Assembly: GCA_963966185.1 (NCBI GenBank)
Contig: CAWZYM010000214.1
Span: 260,001 to 324,000 of the forward strand
Length of the DNA stretch: 64,000 bases
Reading direction: 5' to 3'
Origin: Rhabditoides inermis
Lineage: Eukaryota; Nematoda; Chromadorea; Rhabditida; Rhabditidae
Shown here: in pieces, positions 31,045 to 54,021 of the stretch
Position numbering within the stretch: the stretch's first letter is position 1
Layout: the number at the start of each line of letters is the position of its first letter
Translations under genes and position numbers: made by a program
The notes under the pieces: generated by a model
The model's database searches: none
The model's input: the letters and a program-made list of their open reading frames with translations, nothing else
What the model was told of the DNA's origin: nothing

Positions 31045-31970
31045 TTAACGGCGAGTTCCGTCCTCGAAGAAGACTCCTCCGTCGAGGGCGCAGTACTTGG
31101 GGCAGATTCCGCGCTCTCCCTGGGTTCCGTCGTTTCCGGGCTGTCCGGGCTGTCCGGGCTGTCCGTCAGTTCCGGGCTCTCCGGCCTTTCCGTTCTCTCC
31201 CTTGGGTCCGGGCTGTCCGGGCGCTCCATCCTGTCCGGGGTGTCCGGGCTGTCCGGGAGGTCCCTGGGGTCCGGCGCGTCCGGGCTCTCCAGCGGGTCCG
31301 GGCTGAGGGCGCTTATTTCTTCCGGGCTCTCCAGGAGCTCCAGGACCTCCAGCCTTTCCGGGAAGTCCAGGGGGTCCGGGAGGTCCCTTAGGTCCGGGCT
31401 GTCCGGGCTCGGCATCGGGTCCCTTCTCTCCAGACTCTCCGTTCTGTCCGTTGTCTCCAGGAGGTCCAGGAGGTCCAGGGGGTCCGGGGTTACCCTTGGG
31501 GCACACGGGGCAAGGAGGAGGAGTGATGGGCTCGCAAGGAGCCTGAGGAGGACGTCCAGGGTTTCCGGGCGCTCCGGCGGCTCCGTTCTTTCCGGGGCGT
31601 CCCGGCTTTCCGGGGGCTCCGACGGGTCCGGCGGGTCCGGGCAGGCAGCATCCCTGGCAGGTGTCTGCCTGACGGCGAACGGCGCGGGCGGTCCTGTTTC
31701 CGTGGGCGGCGATGGCTTGCATGGAGTAGACGTCGGTCCAGGTGGCGCGGGCGGACGCCTTGCAGGCGGTCAGCTCGTGCGACAGCGTCTGGCGGGTGTG
31801 CGACACGTAGTTGTACACCATCGGCAGCGTGATGCACACCGAGAGCACCGCCACAGTGGAGAAGGTGACGGCAGCATAGCCGACGAAGCGGTAGGCCTAA
31901 ACAATGCAATAGTAAAAACAATCACAAAATCAGTAAACGAAGCAGTTACCTTGATCTTGTCGACTTCCAT
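31045..31970 (-). CDS. Cuticle collagen 3
   Basis: Two exons: 31950-31970 (MEVDKIK) and 31045-31896, 290 residues. Same architecture as collagen 2: membrane segment, RAVRR processing site, CQGCCLPGP, Gly-X-Y runs, [15 protein letters not shown] end. It differs from collagen 4 at only a few residues (for example NKRPQPG instead of NERPQPG, and KAGGPG instead of KAGAPG). The intron position after codon 7 is shared with collagens 2 and 4. Confidence 0.93.
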
Positions 31971-32004
31971 GTCGTTTGGATGGCATTGTTTCGCGATCAC
32001 CCCG

Positions 32005-32011
32005 TTTTATA
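32005..32011 (-). promoter_or_regulatory. TATA box of collagen 3
   Basis: TATAAAA on minus, 35-41 bp before the ATG. Confidence 0.7.
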
Positions 32012-32717
32012 GTGGAAGTGAAGGGCGGGCCCATGCTTCTTGCCACCCAACACACTAATCACACACCACTTTTTCTTAGTCTGGACGAGTTACTTTAAAA
32101 AGCTGGATGTCGATCACATCAGTTCCTGATAAGTGATGTGATCGACGACTACAATATTACAATAAACACTGGAAGTTCATGCACAAATTAAATTCAATAT
32201 TGCATTCTCGCCTATCACTTAAATTGTTATTGGTACGTGTCTTCAATCATTTATCAATTTATAATTTATTAGGATTTCATGTATACATACATTCGAGTCA
32301 ATTAGCGCATTAGCGGACATGTGAAATGAGTTAGACTTGAACTTCTATCTTCTTTTCAAATGTGTTATATTTGTCATCTGATCAACGAGTATCCCAGGAA
32401 CTTCTTCAAGAAGAACTCCGGGAAAAGAGACACCCGCCCAAAAACCCTAGCAGCGCACCCGGAACCAGATTTTGGCGGGAAGCGAGTAGGGCTGAGGAAG
32501 GAACCAGTCTGAGGGTCCGCCACCATTCCAGTTAGGCTATTCGGACAACGGATTCGTTACAAATAAATCAAAAACCAAACTTTTCAAAAAAATTTTAGAA
32601 TTGTTATTGCCAAAATTGTGTCCTGAGGTGCCATATTGATAGCGTAGTTATTTTTTTAAGTCAAAATCAAAAATAATATGGATGTGAGAGCCTTTATGAA
32701 TGTACAAAGGGAAACAT
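32012..32717. other. Intergenic region between collagens 3 and 4
   Basis: AT-rich; no gene, RNA or clear repeat seen. Confidence 0.55.
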
Positions 32718-33642
32718 TTAACGGCGAGTTCCGTCCTCGAAGAAGACTCCTCCGTCGAGGGCGCAGTACTTGGGGCAGATTCCGCGCTCTCCCTGGGTTC
32801 CGTCGTTTCCGGGCTGTCCGGGCTGTCCGGGCTGCCCGTCGGTTCCGGGCTCTCCGGCCTTTCCGTTCTCTCCCTTGGGTCCGGGCTGTCCGGGAGCTCC
32901 ATCCTGTCCGGGGTGTCCGGGCTGTCCGGGAGGTCCCTGGGGTCCAGCGCGTCCGGGCTCTCCAGCGGGTCCGGGCTGAGGGCGCTCGTTCCTTCCGGGC
33001 TCTCCAGGAGCTCCAGGAGCTCCAGCCTTTCCGGGAAGTCCAGGAGGTCCGGGAGGTCCCTTAGGTCCGGGCTGTCCGGGCTCAGCATCAGGTCCCTTCT
33101 CTCCGGACTCTCCGTTCTGTCCGTTGTCTCCAGGAGGTCCAGGGGGCCCGGGAGGTCCGGGGTTACCCTTGGGGCACACGGGGCAAGGAGGAGGAGTGAT
33201 GGGCTCGCAAGGAGCCTGAGGAGGACGTCCAGGGTTTCCGGGCGCTCCGGCGGCTCCGTTCTTTCCGGGGCGTCCCGGCTTTCCGGGGGCTCCGACAGGT
33301 CCGGCGGGTCCGGGCAGGCAGCATCCCTGGCAGGTGTCTGCCTGACGGCGAACGGCGCGGGCGGTCCTGTTTCCGTGGGCGGCGATGGCTTGCATGGAGT
33401 AGACGTCGGTCCAGGTGGCGCGGGCGGACGCCTTGCAGGCGGTCAGCTCGTGCGACAGCGTCTGGCGGGTGTGCGACACGTAGTTGTACACCATCGGCAG
33501 CGTGATGCACACCGAGAGCACCGCCACAGTGGAGAAGGTGACGGCAGCATAGCCGACGAAGCGGTAGGCCTGAACAATACATTAGTAACATATTCACAAA
33601 GGCAGTAAAGGAAGCAGTTACCTTGATCTTGTCGACTTCCAT
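32718..33642 (-). CDS. Cuticle collagen 4
   Basis: Two exons: 33622-33642 (MEVDKIK) and 32718-33569, 290 residues. A recent duplicate of collagen 3: similarity runs through the promoter (same TATA context, GGGCGGGCCCAT motif) and the 53 bp intron as well as the coding region. Domain order is as for collagens 2 and 3. Confidence 0.93.
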
Positions 33643-33676
33643 GTCGTTTGGATGGCATTGTTTCGCGATCACCCCG

Positions 33677-33683
33677 TTTTATA
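33677..33683 (-). promoter_or_regulatory. TATA box of collagen 4
   Basis: TATAAAA on minus, 35-41 bp before the ATG. Confidence 0.7.
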
Positions 33684-34440
33684 GTGGAAGCAAAGGGCGG
33701 GCCCATCCTTCTTGCCACCCATCACCCTAATTGCACACCACTTCTTCTCAATTAAGAAAAGTCACTTCAGAAGATTCATGCCGATCACATCAGTTCCTGA
33801 TTAGTGATTAGTAACATGGACTACTAATACAACATTACACTAAACACTAAAAGATGATGCACCAATTGCATCCGAGCTTGCATTCTCGCATCTTCACTGT
33901 TAGACACATTTCGGAGTTGGTACGTTGGTTCATTCATTTTTGAAAGGAACTCATGTATAAGTTCACCTCATCATAGCTGATACTTCCTGATCATTAATAG
34001 TGCTTGGAAACAATAACCGATCAATCGTATCCTGTGCAGATCGGGTTTCCCTAGTTCCCCCTTTCCCCGAAAAAGTTGACGAGGCAGCCGAATCGAAGCA
34101 ACTTTGAGCTTTTTCTCCGCGCCAGTCGTTTCGATCCCACAGAGAGAATGGACCGTAACACAACACCACACACCATCTGACATCGAACCATTTTATCAAA
34201 ACATTATTGCACTTCACATGGATATAATTTGATAATAATAATAACACAATATTATTAGGCACTGGGAAAAGTGATGTGGGGACAATGCGGCGAGAAAAAA
34301 AAACTGACATCTAGCCACTAACTAGATACTGTCAAATTACAAAGCTAGAGTAGGCAAAAACGGACCGCGTGTTGAGCTGTTGTCTCAAAAACGTACAGTA
34401 CCGAACTCGAAAGTACAGTACTTCTCAGCTACAGTACTCT
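33684..34440. other. Intergenic region
   Basis: AT-rich, then a cluster of TACAGTA/TACTGTA words at 34385-34455 that overlaps the 3' end of the next gene. No gene supported. Confidence 0.55.
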
Positions 34441-43268
<8,828 letters not shown>

Positions 43269-43713
43269 ACCTGTATACGTTTCGTGTCGCCATACGTTTC
43301 AAACCATTTCTACAACGAACACGACAATATGTGAGCAATTTTGGAAAAGTAATATAACTATGAGGTGAAGACAGACACCGGATATAGGAAGCGACGAGAT
43401 TGCTGTGCGAAAAAGGGATTGGTGGTGGGTGGGAAGGAATATTGCGCAGTCAGCAGCTAGTTTCTGCGAACACGCGTGAGGAATAAATGAGAGTGGGTGG
43501 TATTGAAACACGAAGAAACCGGCGTCCTCCCATCCTCCCACACAGATGGAGCCAATTCGTGATGCAATTCCAGGCATCATTCCAAAAATGACTGTGTGCG
43601 GACTAAACAGGTCGGAATAAGCTCGGACCCCATTTAGCCAAACACGAATTACGGGGGACTAGCGGTTTCGGGAGTCGATTGAGAAAGGAAAGCGATAGGG
43701 ATCTGTGAGTGTG

Positions 43714-43748
<35 letters not shown>

Positions 43749-44376
43749 CTCGGAAGTTTGCAAACAGGAACATCATTGCGAATTGTTGAGAATGGGGGGA
43801 AGAGGACACGCCGCTAACACAACACACTCACGCGGGTGATCAATAAACAGAGAACGGCTACAGTATGCGCCCCCCCCCCCTCCAGGATCCCGGATAGTGG
43901 ATAAGCGAGGGAGCGCTGATCCGGGAGCGACCCAAATGGGCGACGGTCAGAAGACACCCCTCAGAGATTTCGATTCGTCTATCAGACAAAAAGATAAACT
44001 CTCCATGGGATTCGAAATAGCGAAAATGATAGCGGTCTCGCTTTCATTTGTGGGCTGTGCACTCGCGCGCGCGCAAAGTTTTTTCTCTCCCGAGAATGCG
44101 GGAATGTGACACAAATTTGCGGCCACCGTCCACTCCTTTCCAAGGAAAGAGAGAGGGAGGCGGCCTATATAGAGAAGACCATTACCGGTAGACACACAAG
44201 GTCGCATAGCCACTGGTAATTGAGGGAAAGTGAAAGGAGGTGGTCTTATGGGAAACTGGAACAATAAAGAGACAATATAATAATATAAAGAGACAGAATC
44301 GCGCGGTCAGAGACCTCGAAATGACCGGTAGGTGGGTCTATGCGGCGGGGGCAGAAGCCTGTTCCACGCGCCCTAA

Positions 44377-44407
<31 letters not shown>

Positions 44408-45154
44408 GGGTCTCGGCAAGAAACATGTACGGGGCGTCAGCTCGAGAGACCGGAATCTTGAAATGAAAGATATGGGATATGGAGAAGAGAAAACGTTATG
44501 CTCTTTGCGGGCTATTAGCCGCCCCCGGATTACGACTGATCTCGTTTCATAATTCATAGTTGCATATCCATATCGGGAAATCGATTGACAAGAGACTGTA
44601 AAACATTTCGTCTGCAACTGTGTATGTTGTGAAAAATTAGCGGAACAATCTCGCGAGACGCTCGAAAAAGTAATTTGATCATGGTGGTCTAATGAGTCCC
44701 GAGCACACAAAAGCCTATAGTCGTTTGCACTTTGAATCGTAAAAACACGGGAGAAGAAAACCGAAACGCTGGTGCATAGCGTGAATACTCATTATACCGA
44801 GAATAGGAAGGAGAGACAGAGAGAGAGAAAGAGAGAGAGAGGGGGGAGACGGGACGCGTCTTTCGGAAATAGGGATAGAATTCCGGTAGGGAAATCACCG
44901 CAAAAAGCGACATTCGACATTGTGCGGTGGGAAGTGAAAGAACGGACAGGTGGGCTTTCGTTTTCTCGCCTTCTTTCGCATGCAAATCCCGCGACCTATT
45001 CTCGGCGTCCGGTTCCCAAAAAAACGTCTTTATCGCAAGAATAAATAAGACAACACAATTGAATGTTGGAATGACCGTAGGGTCATAGTACAGAATTATG
45101 AGATTGCAATGTTTTTGAAAGTATCGTGTCCAGTAAACAACCCTGATCCCTGAT
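43269..45154. other. Intergenic region, 1.9 kb
   Basis: Upstream of the secreted-protein gene. Contains a TG tract (~43716-43744), C-runs and CT tracts. The longest frames have no support. Confidence 0.55.
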
Positions 45155-46491
45155 TCAAGCCCGATCCTCGCGAGACGCGTACCACTGCGCGCATTTTCTG
45201 AAATAGTGAGATTTAGACTCGCAACCAATCTGTTACCATCATCTCTCTCCTTCTCTCCCTCTCTCTCCCCCTCTCTCCCCTCTCTCTCCCTACCTGAACT
45301 TGTCGTGGAAAACCATGTGAGCCATCGCCTTCTCGGCTATATATGCCTGCACTGGCGAAGCACACTCACTGTTCAGCTGCAGAGGTGTAATTAGAAGACA
45401 CAAGATTTCGCTAATACGCTTCAAACTGAACTTGAAAAAAGATCTCAATGTATTGATCAATAAACGACGAGAAATGACTGATTGAGATAAGTAAATATTA
45501 TTTTATACGGGGTTTTTTAAGAACATGTGAAATACGATAATGAAAAGAGATGGTACCAGTGAAATGCCATACTCACCACCTGTCCGCCGTGTTCTTTCCT
45601 CCCGCACAGCCTCATCAGGTAGTCTCTCTGTTTCTCTTCCACCAGTCGGGACACCAGGGAGGACAGTTCGGGGGACTTGCTGCCAGACGATGGGGCGGCT
45701 GGAAAGGTACGGATAACGTCTAAAAACAGCGGCTAGTCGCTTCGAAACTCGACCAAACAGCGTGTTTCGAAGGCGTTTTGAAGAGGCTGTTTCGATGAGA
45801 CTGACCACACTGACAGCAACTGCCGGCATGGATTCGGTTCGTGTATGATAGAATAGTTTACTCAGAAATTGTTATGACAAACACACGAATCGAAAAATGA
45901 AATAGTTCAGCTGCAGGTAATGTATGAATAGGTGAGTGATCAGCTCCCAACCCACCCTGGCTGCCAGTGATCAGCCCGAATTCGGTGTCTGTCTGCAGAG
46001 CCAGGAGGTCCGCCTGTAATACACTGATAAATAGTGATTTAGTAGTAGAAACGACAAAAAAAACTCGAAAAGACACACTTTACTTACTTACGTGCAAAAA
46101 CACACATGCATATCCAAAATATCTGATCAGGTTCGTGATATGTGTGTTTCTTTCATTTTTGTGGTGATCAAGTACAACATTCGCATCGTTAGGAATATCG
46201 TATAACTAACCTGTTGTTTCGTTACGCTGGCGAACTTCTCGCACGCTTGAAAGCACAGGTCGCCGAGGCGGATCGAGCGACGCTTCTGGAAGAACGATGG
46301 ATCAATCAAATCAAATGGCTGATAGCATCATCACGTTGTACAAACACCTCAGAGCAAAAGGGTTAGTTAGTAGGATGAATCGATTCTATGAGACCACCCA
46401 CATCCATATACGCCTTGATGTCCTTGCAGACACTGGGTTGGGTAGCGGCCGCGTGGAGAGAGCAGAGAAGCAGGAGGAGGGAGAGACGCAT
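45155..46491 (-). CDS. Small secreted six-cysteine protein
   Basis: Six exons: 46402-46491, about 46212-46286, 45953-46015, about 45580-45700, 45290-45378 and 45155-45197, giving ~155 residues. The first exon encodes a strong signal peptide (MRLSLLLLLCSLHAAATQP). The mature part has six Cys: VCKD, DLCFQAC, RLCGR, NSECAS and RKCAQW. The spacing suggests three disulphides. The second half is helical and charged (LVSRLVEEKQRDYLMRLC). Nematode genomes hold many such secreted domain families; I could not assign this one. Divergent from the channel gene, 2.4 kb away. Confidence 0.72.
45729..45808. repeat. GGTCAGTCTCTT-ended element, copy 2
   Basis: CGCTTCGAAACTCGACCAAACAG ... GATGAGACTGACCACAC, in an intron. 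Diverged left end. Confidence 0.5.
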
Positions 46492-46554
46492 CACACTCAA
46501 AAAAAAGATAACTCGTCTTGGATACAACAAAAAAATTGGAATAACGGTATTGAA

Positions 46555-46720
46555 TATAGTTTACGCCAGGACGAGTTTTCGATCTACCTCGCTTGCAGTT
46601 CGAAATACGGTGCCATAACCGTCTGCCTCTCTTGTTTTGCGCGCTATTGCCGAGAGCTGACTCTCCGTCTTTCTCGGATCTACCCCATTGCGCGCAACTC
46701 ATAGCGAGCATAGAACTATA
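46555..46720 (+). repeat. TATAG-ended dispersed element, copy 3
   Basis: Closely similar to 21363-21527. Lies just upstream of the secreted six-cysteine gene's start. Confidence 0.75.
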
Positions 46721-47523
46721 CATTATGATGATAATGATGAAATGATGAGCATCTTCATACATTTTCACCCGACAACCGAACGCATCATGATTGTTTTACA
46801 AACGAGGAACGGACTCTTACGCTCGTTGTGAAACGTATGTGAGTAGGCTAGATTAAACTATTGAAAATAATAATAATAATCTTACCTCGAACTGACAGCA
46901 AATGCCGGCATGGCTGTTGTGCGGGTATATAATATATGAATGGGTGAGTCACCCCGCGGCCGGTTATGTGATCGGTGGATCCAGAAGATCGCTCCAATCC
47001 ACCAAGGTCGACATATCTCTCATTTGCATAATTGCATTTGGGAGATGATGCCGCCGGCACGCATAGTGTAGCCCATATTCTTTTTTAGGTATCAACGATC
47101 GTATATTTTTTCGGGAAACATCATAAAAGTGTATACGATAATGAATGTTCTGTGACAGTGATTGATGTTAGAAATTGTGAATACTTGATGTTTGAGTGAT
47201 GATCACATAATGGATAAATGTTGAATTGAATTGAATGTCGGGTGATTTCTGTGAAACCACATGATGGTCTATTGCCTGAAATGTGAGTTGTAATTAAAGC
47301 GTATTCTTAGTGATTGCAAATTCAGGCGAACGTGTTTTTCAGGGTTTTAAGTGTCACCACGCTATAATCAAAATCACAAGATCGGGAAACGAAAGTCGAA
47401 AACGCCAGCGTAGAACAAAACGGTCCGGGAGGCGAGCGTGTGATAATAGAGTTAGCGGGTTGCTACGGCGTCCCTTCTTTCGCATGTCTCTCTCTCTCTC
47501 CCTCCCTCCCTCTCTCCCTCCCT

Positions 47524-47588
<65 letters not shown>

Positions 47589-48894
47589 TCTCTTCCACCC
47601 TTCCTCGCGAAAGTGCGCGCAGCCAGCCGCATGTAATACGGCAGTAACAATATAACAAACGCGGAAACATCCCGAGAAACGCCAAAAATCGCGACTTTTC
47701 AGGATTTCACGAGTTAGTCGTGTGATTTCCGAGTTTCCCACATGCTAATAGAGTGCATGCGAGAATGCGAGAACCTAGGGACCACAAAGTGAGATGCAGA
47801 GAGTGAGGCGAAATCATGTATCATTTTCTCACTGCATAGAACGATTCGCCCTTTCGCGTTGATTCCAACGATATTTTTATTTATGGGATCCTGTAAAGTA
47901 GTAAAAATCGGTAAAGAGAAATCTGATGACGTCATATTTCTCTGATCTAGCCGCCATTGCCCCAAATGAAACGTGTAAAATATTGTTTATGGAATGTGTT
48001 ATGTCTTGTCGCTCCACAGTACACAGTAATGCGTTGCATTCCAGTGTATCTAAGTACGTGTAGTATACCGGTAATTAGTGATTTTTAGTCATGTAGCATG
48101 TAGCAGCGCGTGCACTGTGCGGTTGCTAATTAGTTCACACCGTAGGTGCTCTTTTGACTTTCGATAAAACTCACCTGCTTCAATTTCGATTTGTGAATGT
48201 GATGTTGATGTGTCTACGTCTACGAAAGACATAACAAAAAGAACAAGCTCACACCGTAAAAGCTTTCGCAGCTTTTGTTTTAACATAAAATTACATGATG
48301 AATAGGCCAAAATTACTGTTTTCGTGAAAATGACGTCATACAATCATGGCTAGTTTATTAGTTACTAATTTAGACTGAAAGGATTGATAGCCATGCATCT
48401 TGTAATAATCTCCTGATAAGAATCATCTGAAGAGACTTGCAGAGATATGTAAATATGTATAGAGAGGATTACAGACAACGCTTTCTTACACGTTCTTCAT
48501 TCTGTTATCGTTGTTATTCAACTGTCCATCCCCACTTTTGCAGAGCGGCATTAGAAACAACACAGTGGTGTCAATATTTCGGAATGCATTTGTCTCGCGC
48601 CGTCCCCTCTTATCCTCATATCCCCCCTCTCGCCCTGCTCCTCTGTCTGCGCCCTCTCGCCCCGCCGCGCTCTCTCGCCGCCGTATCACCAGCCGGGATC
48701 GCCCCGCCCCCTTCGTCTTTCCGAGATCCCTCCTCAGAAGTCGCTGCCGTGTCAGAACATCAGCCGCATCGATCCCCACCACCCACACCGCGCACCCCCC
48801 GCGGCATTATTCGGGCCCCTTTGTTTTAACAGGACCCCCGATCGTCCCAATTGTTTCTTTCTACATGCTGTGATCTCTCGCCCACCGGTACATT
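46721..48894. other. Divergent intergenic region, 2.2 kb
   Basis: Holds a CT tract (47482-47600), a TTGAAT-tailed GGATAAATG motif at ~47212-47238 resembling the retroposon tail, and a C+T-rich block at ~48598-48830. No gene supported. Confidence 0.5.
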
Positions 48895-49886
48895 ATGCGC
48901 TTTATTCGGATTCGACGCTACTGCGTTTTGATATGTCTCTTACTGCACTACGCCACAGGTTTGTGACGGTTTTGCAACGTTGATTTATTTATGACGCAGT
49001 TTGAAGTGCGCGTGTGGATAGTCATTTGGTCGCGTAACCAAGGAGTTCAGTGGAAAAGAGTGAGAGAAAGGGCGCAAAGGAGTGAAAGGTCTAACACATT
49101 AGTACAATGCCCTAACATGTGAGCGAACGACATGGCTACAGGAATATGAGATGTGGGAGAGAGGGAGGGAGGGAGGGAGGGAGGGAGAGAGGGAGAGAGA
49201 GAGAGGTTGTCTGGGACGACAAGGTTTCAAACGGCTCAACCGTAGCAATGCATAGTGGATATTCGTCTGTGTCCGCTCGGTATACAAATCCGCTTTCCTC
49301 GATCATCTGTCAAAACCCGGAAAATGAGACGCATTTCTCAAGAAGGTGGCGAAAAAGGGGGCCTCCAGCCAAGGGGGGGGGTGAAAGAGCGAGGGAAAGA
49401 GAGACAAGCGGAAGAAAGGGGCCATTCGACTCTCTCATTCCACACCTGGACCCATTAAAACTATTGCGAGCCCTCGGGGCCATCGCTCATTTTCTGAAAC
49501 GCTCTTGATCCCATATTACATCAGTGAACTCATCACATGCTAGAAAAAGAGAGGAAGAGGGGGGGGAGAGAGAGAGAGAAAGAGAGAGAGAGAGATATTT
49601 GATGTCTCCCCATGTTACATGCATTGACAATCCGCGGATCACTGGGAGAAAGAAGCGACAACAGGAAATGCGCGTTATCTACTCACTATTCCTGTAACCA
49701 ATCAACGCTGAGAGAGAGACGATTTCATAAAATGTGCGCTGTATTCCTGTATTTATGATTATAAGACGATTTACTTTTACTCTCATAACTGAGAGGTAAA
49801 CATATGCGGATAAGCATGGATTAAAAATGCACATGATGAGATACGAGATACGAGTAAGATAGAGTGAGAGGGAAGGAGAGAGAGAA

Positions 49887-49920
<34 letters not shown>

Positions 49921-51494
49921 GGAGGGAGGGAGAGAAAGAGGGAAAGGGAGAGAGGGAATGCTAAAACCTCAATTACAGCCTTCGTCGCCGTGAAGCAAAA
50001 ACCAAAAGGAGCGCTCACACAGGTGTGATTTTCTGTTATTTATACAATTGCAAACTAAATTATCATGTTGTACTGTTGGTCATACACTTTCTCTTGACTC
50101 TTATGTCAAAATCGAGTAATTTCGACTTTTGAGGCTTTCTCAGAGCCACGTTGAAACTCTAATGTTCCTTCTTTTGGTAGTGCTTGTTACTCTTCGCACT
50201 AATCCATAACTGAATCGCGAATACATTTTTCTACTCCGCTAATTCCATGTTGACGACATCGGCAGTAGACTTTAGGTACTTGTTGTATGCGAATAGCATA
50301 CAGCATTTAGATAATCTTCATTGTACTCATGTCCCATAAGCAGAGGAGAGGGAGAGAGGGTAAAATAGAGGGAAAGAAAAAAAGGATGCGCTCATAAGAA
50401 AAATGAACAACTCGAAAGCATTGCAGTAGCTAATCCACAAATCGAGAAATATTGTAAGAAGAATATTCAAAAATTCGCACTTTTCACTTTTCTACCACCT
50501 CACCCAACTTCTAATCTAGATGTATGTAGATGACCACGTCTTCATTCAGAACACTCAACGTCGCCGTCAAGGTCAAGACACCGATGACCTGACAGAGTAT
50601 GAGGAGAGCAGCGACCCGCATCAGGTAATATCATTGTACGCTTCCTGTTGACGAATAGTACTTTCATTGTTCGAAGTGATAACCAGGTATCATTGTAATA
50701 TCAGTGTACGCTTCCCGTTGACGAATATTAATATGTTTCCAGCGACTCGCCGATTTCATCCGCGCAATGGCGCGACCGTTTCACTTGCCCATTAGGTGAG
50801 TATTGTTATTATTTGGTTTATAAATTATCGAAAACAACCATATTGTTCAGTTAATTAATACAAATTCATGTATTTTCTCACTGAAACGTATTCTATTTAA
50901 CTAAACCGTTTTTATGTAAGTAGACCGTGAAGGTATGGATGCACACAAATCAATAAATCGCCTATTAATCAATAAATCAATAAATCAATGAACTCCGTCA
51001 GGCATCCGAAGAAGAGTATCGACATCCATGTCAGCGCCGGATTATATCAAATCGTCGATCTGGTGAGAAAATCGATTGTATTTGTAATTGTAATAATGGG
51101 AACGCACTTGTCCATATGTCTCCGTGGCATCTTTTACAATCGCGTGACGTCACGTCTCTCTCTCTCTCCCTCTCTATCTCGCATCTGCTTCCAATAGTCG
51201 CGGAGGTCGAAGACTCCCAAGGGAAGAGCGCGAATAAAAATAGGCGGAAAGACTAGGGCTACCAGTATCGAGATTGAGTGTTGTCTAATGTCTACTCTCG
51301 CTTTTTCACGGATGGTCAGTAGGCGGTTATAGGATTACCACATTTGTCTCGGAAACAGGGAAATCGGATCTGGCGTTCGAAATCCGGGCGCGCGTTTGCG
51401 GTTACATGTTTTTTTCCGAGACACGTTTCTCCATTCGAAATTGACGACGGGCGAGAGCAAATCCGGCGCCACGGAAATGACAATGTCATGTTAT

Positions 51495-51569
<75 letters not shown>

Positions 51570-51947
51570 CCCTCTCTCTCTCTCTCTCCCTCTCTTTGAC
51601 ATGGCGGGTTTGACGGATGGAGAGGGAGAGAGGAAGAGGTCGCGCTTCTCTAAACAACTATCCGCTTTTATTCCATTCTCTTCAAAGGCGCCATCAATCG
51701 CCGCGCGGCTGAGATATTGTATCACCCTCCCCCCCCCCTTCGAGTGACCCGCGCGCATTGACTAGAGAGGATGTGTTGTGGCAGTGGTTGGGTGTGGTGG
51801 CCCGTGGTTTTATGTGGAGTGGTCCCCAGGGGGCTGGTTGGCCGCGCGATGCCAGGAAAGGGCCCCCCCCCATCCAAGGGGCGAGGGAAGGGCGAGCCAT
51901 TAGAGGGCAGTCAAAAGATGCGCCCCGTCTAATCGAGGGTGGGACAA

Positions 51948-52006
<59 letters not shown>

Positions 52007-53957
52007 GAGACGAGTAATGGGCACGGGGGGCAATACGGAACTGCAGAGTAGGCCAAGTTTAGAGACACCAATTCGATACAAGACTACGAACAAAAACAGG
52101 TTTTGATCACACAGCTAATTACTTCCCTTATGTGAAACGTCTAAATTGTCAATGATGCGCAAGTAATTACGATAATCAATAAGCGCGAAACAATCGTTGC
52201 AGGACCAGCGCAACAACCTCGCCACCCTGTCCGCCTACTTTGACGTGTGGTGGATGGACGAGTTTGTGGTGGGGCATATGTGTTACTTACTTATTGATTT
52301 TCAATTTTTAAGATAATTAGATTGACTTTCAAGTACACCACTATATAAGTGCTTTCTTTGAAACTTATGGATGACTGTACAAAAAAATTCGTATCTGATG
52401 AAAATTCTTATTAAAATTGTTGTCACCACCAATTCCATATAGTGCAAGTGAAACGTAAATGTGATACGAGAACAGAAACATTGCTGGTACAAAACGGGAT
52501 GTGATGTGTCAGGTTTGTCAGGTGACGGCTTTCTCTGGAATTCTTATCGGTTCATTAGATGTATTGACAGAGAACAGAATGCACAAAAATTAAATTAGTT
52601 GTCCCGCCGACTACATAAAATGAAATCGTGAAACGTAAACGTGAGACAAAAAGAATTATCAGAATCCATTTATCAAAACGTGTCAGGTGTGGAACGCTTC
52701 GGATTTCTCTGGCATCTCCCGCATATTCGTGCCCCACAGATGGATTTGGAAACCCGAGTTCTACATGTACCACAGGTTAAGAAATTTCTTTTCGTTTTCT
52801 TTTTTCACACACTCAATATTGCGCCATTGTTATGAGGAAGTTGCAGAGTTGAGTAAAATCAATAAATTGATTTTATTATTCAGAGATCATCATCCAGTTT
52901 CGAAAAAAAACATCACGTATACAGTATGTATCAATACAGTATTACTGTAATATGTTTAGTATCCACGGTCGCACGCCCGACTACGCGATCGATGCGACGG
53001 CGGAAATCCGGTCGGACGGAAAGATTCGCATGTTCGTGCCAATCACATCCAGGTGGGAAGAAAGGTTTTGGAGTTTTGTATTTTTTATATGTTTTATACG
53101 ACGAGAGGAAAGCACTTTTGGAGTTTTGTAGAGAGAGGAAAGCACTTTTTTCGGTGAGAAGAACACTTTTGGAGTTTTGTAATTCTGTTCCTTGTTATTC
53201 CTACTTATATGTTTTACACGACTTTGTTATGTAAGTTTCTTCCCTTTCTTTTAACATTAGAGAGTAATACGTTTCACAGTTATGGTAAAACTGAGAGGTA
53301 CATGAATGACTTCAATTTTATTCCTATTTTACAAATCAATTTTAATAGAATGAATAATTTTAATAGAATGTTAATAAAAAATAAACTTTTATCACTCAAT
53401 TAGAGGGTAAACAAAAACACAAGTATCCTATTTTAGATCAATCTGCGCAGTGAATGTGAAGTACTTCCCTTTCGACACACAGCAGTGCAGCTTTTCGGTG
53501 GGTTATCGATTCATCAAAGTATTGATCAGTTATTGATTTCTTCGGATCACACAGCCACGTCTAATAACCGCTTTATTGTTTTTTTTTAAATTACTACATA
53601 TACGCTCTACAGCAAACGTTGAGCCGGGCACCGTATTTGGGGGTTGAATGAATAATCTGACAGAAAAATCGGAGAAAGAGTACTACAACTAAAATTGAAA
53701 AAGTAATTTGAATAAATTAGTATGCATATACAATAGGTCGGAAAAAAAAGAAAAAAGGAGGAAGCTCAAAGCAAGAGTTGTACGACTAACAAAATGAAGG
53801 TGGCAACACTGTGGATATGTCCTACTGTATTGGGATAATACATGGTGACATTGACACACTTGGTGTCACTCGGATAGACCTCTCCCTGTACGGAGACGGT
53901 GGAGGAGTAGCAGAAGATGGGCGAGCAGGAGGAGTTGCGGGAGAGGGCGGCCTGGGA

Positions 53958-54021
<64 letters not shown>

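Noticed and set aside
43897..44109. 70-codon + frame starting MDKRGSADPG
   Set aside because: No splice context, composition or similarity to support it.
48437..48873. Overlapping frames in a C+T-rich block
   Set aside because: Composition-driven; the channel's signal-peptide exon follows, so it is more likely promoter or 5' UTR.
50518..50624. ATGTATGTAG as channel start codon
   Set aside because: Using the acceptor at 50529 joins the signal-peptide exon 48895-48958 in phase; the alternative leaves the channel without a signal peptide.
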